From Metamycoplasma orale ATCC 23714 (GTDB taxonomy: Bacteria; Bacillota_I; Bacilli_A; Mycoplasmatales; Metamycoplasmataceae), in NCBI RefSeq assembly GCF_000420105.1, contig NZ_ATUH01000002.1, forward strand, positions 26,466 through 90,465: 64,000 nucleotides of DNA, in the 5' to 3' direction. The notes under the pieces were generated by a model. The model ran no database searches. It was not told the origin of the DNA and saw only the letters and a program-made list of their open reading frames with translations. The translations under genes and the position numbers were made by a program. Within the stretch, counting starts at the first letter, position 1; every line of letters begins with the position of its first letter. Positions 57,576 to 64,000 of this stretch are shown here, in pieces.

Positions 57576-60500
57576 ATGATTAAAAACGTTAATAAAAGCC
57601 AAAGAATACTTGTTGATGATGGAACATCTACTGTTTTGGCTGAATTTATTTCTAAAAAGTTAAAGAAAACTACTTTTCAAACTGAAGCTGATTTAGAAAA
57701 AGAGTTTATTGAACAGCTTCAATCTCAAGGTTATGAATATAGAACGGACTTAAAAACTGAAGAAGATTTAATTAAAAATTTAAAAGAACAAATCGAAAAA
57801 TTAAATAATTATAAGTTTACTAATAATGAATGAAATGAATTCTTAAATAAATATTTGCTTAACAAAAATGAACACATTCAAGAAAAAACCAATAAAATTC
57901 AAAAAGATTTTATTTATGCTTTAACTTGTGAAAAAGATGGAAGTACTAAAAATATTAGATTACTTGACAAAAGCAATGTTCATAATAATGTGCTTCAAGT
58001 AATCAATCAATATGAATCTATTAATGAAGAAAAAGATGGAAGAAAAACAAGATATGATGTAACTATTTTAGTTAATGGTCTTCCTTTAGCTCATATTGAA
58101 TTAAAGCGAAGAGATATTCCTATAAAGGAAGCCTTTAATCAAATTAAAAGATATGGTCGTGAATCATTCGGAAATGGACAAGGTCTATTTGAATATATAC
58201 AAATATTTGTTATTTCTAATGGTCGTGAATCTAAATATTATTCAAATAGTACTCACTATTTAACTATTAAAAATAATGAAAATAATTCTACATCAGAAAA
58301 AACAACAAGTAATTCATTTGAATTTACATCATATTGGTCAGATGCTAAAAACAATAGAATATTTGATTTAATAGACTTTACAGAAACATTTTTTGCAAGA
58401 CACACCATTATAAATATTTTAACTAAGTATTGTGTTTGAACTGAAGATAAAATTTTAAAAGTTCTTAGACCTTATCAAATTATTGCTGCTGAAAGAATAT
58501 TTAATATTGTTAAAAATAATAAAGATTTATTTAATAGTACTCACAAGGGTGGCTATGTTTGACATAGCACAGGATCTGGAAAAACTCTAACATCTTTTAA
58601 AGCTGCTACTTTAATAAAAGAACTTCCTGAAGTTGATAAAGTACTTTTTGTAGTTGATAGAAAAGACTTAGACTATCAAACCATAAAAGAATATGAAAAT
58701 TTTGAAAAAGGGTGTGCTGCTACTAATGCTACTTCTAATCAATTAAAAGAATTGTTAGAAAGTTATGAGTTTAGTTCTAAATTAATAATTACAACTATTC
58801 AAAAGCTTGGTAAATTTATTGATAAAAATTCTAATCATTCGATCTTTAATAAAAATGTGGTTATTATTTTTGATGAGTGTCACCGTTCACAATTTGGTGA
58901 ATATAATGAAAAAATTTCTAAAAAATCATTTAAGAAATTTATATTATTTGGTTTTACAGGTACGCCAATTTTTAGTGATAATTCAAATTATAAGAAATAT
59001 ATAAAAGAAGAGAATATTAGAAAAACAATGACAACCAAGGAATTGTTTGGGAATCCAATCCATGAATATACTCTTGTTGAAGCTATTATAAATAATAATG
59101 TTTTACCTTTTAAAATTGATTATGTTGGTAAAACAGAATATAATGAAGATATTAGTGATGAATTAATTAGAGATATAGATCGAGAAGAAGCTTTTATAAA
59201 TACTAAACGTATTTCTAAAATTGTTGAATATATATTGAACAATTATAGTTCTAAGACAAAAAGAAATGATAAATATTTTTATCACTCAATTATTACTAAT
59301 GTTAATGAAATTGTATCTTCAAAAAATGAAACAGCAAAAAAACAAAAATCATCTCTTAATGGATTTAATTCTCTTTTGGCATGTCAATCAATTAAAGCAG
59401 CCAAAATTTATTACGATGAGTTTAAAAGGCAACAAGCTTCAAAACCTGAAAACGAAAAATTAAAAGTAGCTTTAATTTATAGTTTTTGTCCTAATGAAGC
59501 TGAAGATGAATTGGGTGATGAAAATAATGAAAGTGCTGAAGGTCTTGATCAATCCTCAAGAGATTTTTTGGATGGCGCAATAAAAGATTACAATGCAATG
59601 TTTGAAACAACATATTCTACAAATGTTGATAGTTTTAATAATTATTATAAAGATTTAAGTTTAAGAATTAAAAATAGAGATGTTGACATTGCTATTGTGG
59701 TTAATATGTTTTTGACTGGATTTGATGCCACTACTTTAAATACTTTATGATTAGATAAAAAATTAAAACAACATAGTTTAATACAAGCAATGTCTAGAAC
59801 CAATAGAATTTTAAACTCAGTAAAACAATCAGGAAACATTGTTTGTTTTCAAAAATTAGAAGATGAAATTAATAATGCAATTGAATTGTTTACCAATAAA
59901 AATAATAATGCAATAAACATTGTTAAGATAAGATCATTTAAAGAATATTATTACGGATATGTTGATGAAAAAAATGAAAGACATATAGGTTTTGTTGAAT
60001 TAATTGAAAATATTAAAGCTTTATATGATTCGATTTGCAATCAATTGCCTACTGATAAAGAAGAAAAGGAATTTGTTAAAAACTTTAATCAATTTTGTAA
60101 ATTAGAAAATATGCTTAAACTTTTTGATGAATATCAAGAGCATGAGCCCGATAAAGTTATTAACGATAGAGAAAAGCAAGACTTTACTGGTTTATATCTT
60201 ACATTATATGATAAATATCATACAAAACAAATAATGGAAAAAGTAAGCATTTCTCATGACCTTGAATGAGAAATAGATTTAATTAAATCTGATGATATTA
60301 ATGTTGATTATATTTTAAAATTATTAAATGATAAAATGACAACTATTGATGTGCCTAAATTCGAGGATATTAGTGCATTTATTGATGCTAGCCCAAGTTT
60401 AAGACCAAAGAGAGAATTAATTAAAAAATTTGTTGAAAGTATAAATATTAATGTAAACGCTCAAACTGATATTTTTACAGAATTTAGAAAATTTGAAAAA

Positions 60501-60731
60501 ACTAGCTGATTAGATGATATTAATGCAGCTATTAAAAAATTTAATCTAAATAAAGATAAAACAATTAATTTTATGAATAAGGCTTTAGAAAAAGGATATA
60601 TTAATTATGAAGGAACTGATTTAGTTAATATAATGCCTAAAATTAGTATGTTAGATCCTAATAGATACAAAATAAAACAAGAAATCTATAAGGCTTTAGA
60701 AGAAATACTAATTAAACACCAAGATAATTAA
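57576..60731 (+). CDS. hsdR: Type I restriction endonuclease subunit HsdR
   Basis: 1051 residues, several UGA Trp codons. N-terminal PD-ExK nuclease (RYDVTILVNGLPLAHIELKR), then SF2 translocase motifs WHSTGSGKTLTS, IIFDECHRSQFG, LFGFTGTP and IQAMSRTNR. The C-terminal helical part would bind the methylase. Complete and uninterrupted, so restriction should be functional. SD AAAGGAG. Confidence 0.96.
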
Positions 60732-60744
60732 AATTAAAATAACA

Positions 60745-60779
60745 AAAATGCAACTAGTAATTAAGTTGCATTTTCTTTT
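60745..60779. terminator. Bidirectional terminator between hsdR and the aminopeptidase gene
   Basis: AAAATGCAACT pairs with AGTTGCATTTT, followed by CTTTT on the plus strand and an A/T-rich run on the other. Confidence 0.85.
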
Positions 60780-60794
60780 AAATTATTATTGGAA

Positions 60795-62168
60795 TTATTT
60801 TAATGACATTTCAACTAATGTTTTAACCATTGCAAACATTGGTTTTTCATCAATATCATTTGTTCCAGCAATGTCACAGTGAATATATTCAACTTTGTTT
60901 GTAAATTCACGTAAGAACATAGCGGCTGAACATGATCCTGCATTTCCTGTGTAATCTGTATTTTTAAGATCAGCTACAACTGAACCTTTCATAAATGCTT
61001 CGTAATCGTCATCAAAAGGCATTCTTCAAATTAATTCATGTTGAATTTTTGAAGCCTTTTTAATATCTTCTCATGCTTGTTCTGAAGTTGCTCAAATACC
61101 AGTGTGACTTTCTCCTAAGGTTCTAACAATAGCGCCAGTTAAAGTTGCTATATCAATTAAACGAGTTGCATTTAATTTTGTAGCGCCATAGAAAAGTCCA
61201 TCGGCTAATACAAGTCTTCCTTCTGCATCTGTATTATTAACTTCAACAGTTTTTCCACTCATTGAGGTATATACTGAATCAGGCAATGAAGCATCTCCAT
61301 TAATTCTATTATCAGTAATGCACATAATTGCAGCGGCATTAACTTTTGGTTTAAGTTGTGCAATAGCTTTCATTGTTGCAGCAACTATTGCTGAACCTGA
61401 CATATCGTATTTCATACCTAACATAAATTTAGGTGATTTAAGAGAATATCCTCCAGCATCAAATGTAATCCCTTTTCCAACATAAACTGTTTTTTCTTTG
61501 CTTTCTGGATTTCCATTATATTCAATAATTACAACTCTAGCTTCATACATAGAACCTTTATTAACTGAAAGCAATAAGTCCATTCCTAATTTTTGAATTT
61601 TTTCTTTATTAAGAACTGTAACTTTTAAGTTCTTGTATTGTTTTAAATCTTTGGCAACTATTTCAGCAAGTTGTTCACTATTTAATTTGTTTGGAGGTGT
61701 AACACCTAAATTTCTTGCAAAGTTTTGTGCATTAATTAAAATTAAAGCTTTATTAAATGCTTCAAGGTTTTCTTGTGTAACATTTTCTAAGTAAAGACTT
61801 AAATTATTTTCATTTACTTTTCTAGTAAATGTTTTAGCATTTCAATATTCAAATGCTGAAAAGTTAATTCCTTTAGTAAATGCATCAATAACTTCGTTTA
61901 AAGTTAATGATTCAGTTACAAATGATACAAGATCAATTTGGTAGTTTCTTGCAACTTTATCAATAAGTGATACTGCTAATGAATATAATGAATCATATTT
62001 TAATTCTTCTTTTTTTCCTAAATAAATGTATGCTAATTTATCGCTTAAAAATTCAGTAATGTATCCTTGCTTTTTAACTAAGTTAGTAGGAAGTTTTTCT
62101 TCTTCGAAAATTCCTTTTAAAAGAACATCTTCATTTCTTTGATTGTCGATTTGATTAATTAATTTCAT
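60795..62168 (-). CDS. pepA: M17 leucyl aminopeptidase, copy 1
   Basis: 457 residues, UGA Trp codons. Metallo-aminopeptidase releasing N-terminal residues from peptides. Metal and catalytic residues all present: VGKGITFDAGGYSLK, KYDMSGSA and NNTDAEGRLVLADGL. SD AAGGAG. Second gene of a two-gene unit; starts 15 bp after its paralogue. Peptide use is expected for an organism that imports amino acids. Confidence 0.95.
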
Positions 62169-62183
62169 TTTATCTCCTTAAAA

Positions 62184-63554
62184 TTAGTTTTGTCTTTTAG
62201 CAAGTTCAACTAATGTTGAAACTAAAATTCCAAGTCCCATTCCATTTTTATCAGCAGTTCCGGCAACATCACAATGGATGTAATCTACATTGTTTGTAAA
62301 TTCTTTTAAAAACATAGCAGCAGTATTACAATCTGATTTTTCTGTTGTTGAATAGTTATTTAGGTCAGCAACTAATGATAATTTATTAGGTTTGTGGAAA
62401 GCTTCGTGTAAAGGCATTCTTCAAACTTTTTCATGAGCTTCGCTAGCTGCATTATTAAATTCGTCTCATCTTTTGCAACTTGTTGAATATATACCTGAAT
62501 ATGTTTTTCCAAGTGCAGTTAACATAGTTCCTGTTAAAGTAGCAACGTCAACTAATAAACTTGCTTTCAATTTTGTAGCACCATAGTAAAGTCCATCAGC
62601 AAGTACAAGCCTACCTTCAGCATCGGTATCAGTAATTTCAACACTTTTACCACTCATTGATTTAAATACTGATTCAGGAAGTGTTCCGTGAGTATCAATT
62701 GCATTATCGGTTAACATCATAATTGCAGCAACATTAGTTTTTAATTTAAGTTCAGCAGCAGCTTTAACAGCATAAGCACATATTACAGAACCCGACATAT
62801 CAAATTTCATGCCTTCCATGAAATATCCTTTGGTGTTATATCCACCAGTATCAAATGTTATTCCTTTTCCAACATATACAAATTTTTCTTTTGATTTTGC
62901 ATTACCTTTGTATTCAACAATTACTACTCTAGGTTCATGTGAACTTCCAGCATTAACTGCAAGTAATAAGTTCATACCTAATTTTTCTATTTCTTCTTTG
63001 GCTAAAACTTTTACTGTCAAACCTTTAACTTTCGCAAATTCTTTTTTAATTTCATTTGCAATAAATACTGAAGTTGCAATATTTGGAGGAGTAATTTGTA
63101 AGTTTCTTGCACCATTAATTGATGAAGCAATTATTGATAATTCTTTTACAAAACTTTGTTTAGAATCATCTTCTAAATATAATGAAATTGAAGGTTTTTC
63201 TTCTTCTTTTTCTTTTGACTTAGCACTATATAATTTTGCACTATGAAATGCTTCTCTCATTACAAATGCTCTTAAAACTTCGTCTAATGAGATGTTTTCA
63301 CAAATAAATGAATTTATATCTATTTGATAATTTCTTCTTTCACTCAAAATAATTGAGTCAATTACTTTAAGTAAGTCATAGTAGTTTTTTACTTCTTTTG
63401 ATATAAAAATGTACGCTTCATTTTTATCAAAAAATTCAGTAATAAAGTTAGCTTTTTTAGCAATTAATGAACATGTTTCTTTATTAACATCTTTTTCATA
63501 CACTGCCTTTAAAAGCATATCTTTATTTCTTTTTGTTAGATAACTAGATATCAT
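62184..63554 (-). CDS. pepA: M17 leucyl aminopeptidase, copy 2 (tandem paralogue)
   Basis: 456 residues. Start set at ATG 63554, just after AAAGGAAAAAA; an in-frame ATG at 63596 lies before this SD. Active site complete: VGKGITFDTGGYNTK, KFDMSGSV, TDTDAEGRLVLADGL. The N-terminal half differs strongly from copy 1, including a Lys/Glu-rich loop (SAKSKEKEEEKPS). One UGA Trp near residue 364. Confidence 0.95.
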
Positions 63555-63666
63555 TTTTTTCCTTTCACTAATTATTTTTACTATTAATTTTTTCAATTCT
63601 ATAGTATGTTATATTATAAAACATTTTTAATTAAAAAAGAAAATAGGTTTAATATTTAGTTTAGAG

Positions 63667-63703
63667 TGAACCCCAAATTCCGGACTTTTTGGAAAGGGGT
63701 TCA
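63667..63703 (+). mobile_element. Left terminal inverted repeat of an IS3-like element
   Basis: TGAACCCC at 63667-63674 and GGGGTTCA at 63696-63703 form a perfect 8-bp inverted repeat just before the transposase. IS3/IS150-group ends start with TG. The right end lies beyond the window. Confidence 0.65.
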
Positions 63704-63708
63704 TTTTT

Positions 63709-64000
63709 ATGCAATTCAAATTTAAAAAAGAAAAAAGAAGCAAATGAAATAGAGATATAAAAGGCTATTTGAAATTAAAACTTGATCAAAAAATAAAAAT
63801 TGTTGAATTATATCTTCAAGATTTTAGCATTTTAGAAATATCTAAAATAATGAAAAATTCTTATTCAGCATGCTATTCAGTAATAGAAAAATACAAAAAG
63901 TTTGGTTATAATTCTTTTGCTATGGAAAAGAAAAAAGGAAGAAAATCTAAAATAAATTTAGATGCTCAAAAGGCAGCAAATTTTAAAATCAATATTGAAA
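63709..64000 (+). CDS. IS3-family transposase, N-terminal HTH part (cut by window edge)
   Basis: 97 codons open to the window edge, one UGA Trp. Basic, with a helix-turn-helix: QKIKIVELYLQDFSILEISK, then SYSACYSVIEKYKKFGYNSF and KKKGRKSK, the layout of IS3 OrfA proteins. The start ATG follows GGAAAGGGG. Whether it is intact cannot be judged. Confidence 0.75.

Noticed and set aside
62809..63246. Plus-strand open frame of 145 codons
   Set aside because: It is a shadow of the aminopeptidase gene, whose catalytic motifs are on the other strand.

Overview
The window is a 64 kb piece of a very AT-rich mollicute chromosome. UGA must be read as tryptophan: nearly every core gene (mnmE, polC, cdsA, uvrB, tsaD, hsdM, hsdR, gltX) is interrupted by in-frame TGA at conserved Trp positions and is intact under genetic code 4. 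Numerous lipoproteins with mycoplasma-type lipoboxes, PolC without other replicative polymerase genes, a p37/p69-type transport system and an IS3-like element point to a Mycoplasma of the hominis/synoviae kind (Mycoplasmopsis or Metamycoplasma). I cannot name the species from sequence alone.

Layout. 1-4361 (-): a giant protein with a PTS EIIC-like membrane domain fused to acidic repeats and coiled coils, running off the left edge. 4767-10479: tRNA/rRNA modification (mnmE, RlmD-like), a MATE transporter, ftsY-ylxM. 10480-11422: decayed DNA. 11423-18172: pyrH, frr, cdsA, polC. 18381-27794: a membrane protein, glyA, an Asp23-like gene, fakA-plsX-rnc, smc, a small lipoprotein and a VapD-like gene. 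27845-32550: a leucine-rich lipoprotein (-), uvrB (+) and a membrane-anchored HExxH protein (-). 32703-39160: rsmD, gmk, PP2C phosphatase, Ser/Thr kinase, rsgA, rpe, tsaE, tsaB, tsaD. 39322-42227 (-): a p37-p69 ABC system behind a TPP riboswitch. 42325-53308: lipoproteins, an S1-domain protein, a Pgi-like and an Ldh-like protein, the p29-like ATPase, gltX, plsY and an ECF S component. 53546-60731: a type I restriction-modification locus with a multi-domain specificity region and poly-G switches. 60795-63554 (-): two tandem M17 aminopeptidases. 63667-64000: left end of an IS element.

How the genes work together. Phospholipid synthesis is represented by fakA, plsX, plsY and cdsA. Protein targeting is represented by ftsY and ylxM, and the t6A tRNA pathway by tsaE, tsaB and tsaD. 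A phosphatase/kinase pair is co-encoded with rsgA. The thiamine-type transporter is split: the binding lipoprotein and permease sit under a TPP riboswitch, while the only matching ATPase in the window lies 6 kb away after the Ldh-like gene.

Most worth a second look: (i) the hsdS region, with poly-G tracts of 9 and 8 bases inside a 72/73-bp repeat and a 12-bp tandem repeat in the spacer helix, which reads as a phase-variable specificity system; (ii) a TPP riboswitch in a mollicute driving p37-p69; (iii) the EIIC-like/coiled-coil fusion; (iv) a Pgi homologue that has lost essentially all active-site motifs, next to an Ldh homologue with an altered catalytic Asp and substrate loop; (v) a VapD homologue lacking its usual Asp, coupled to smc.
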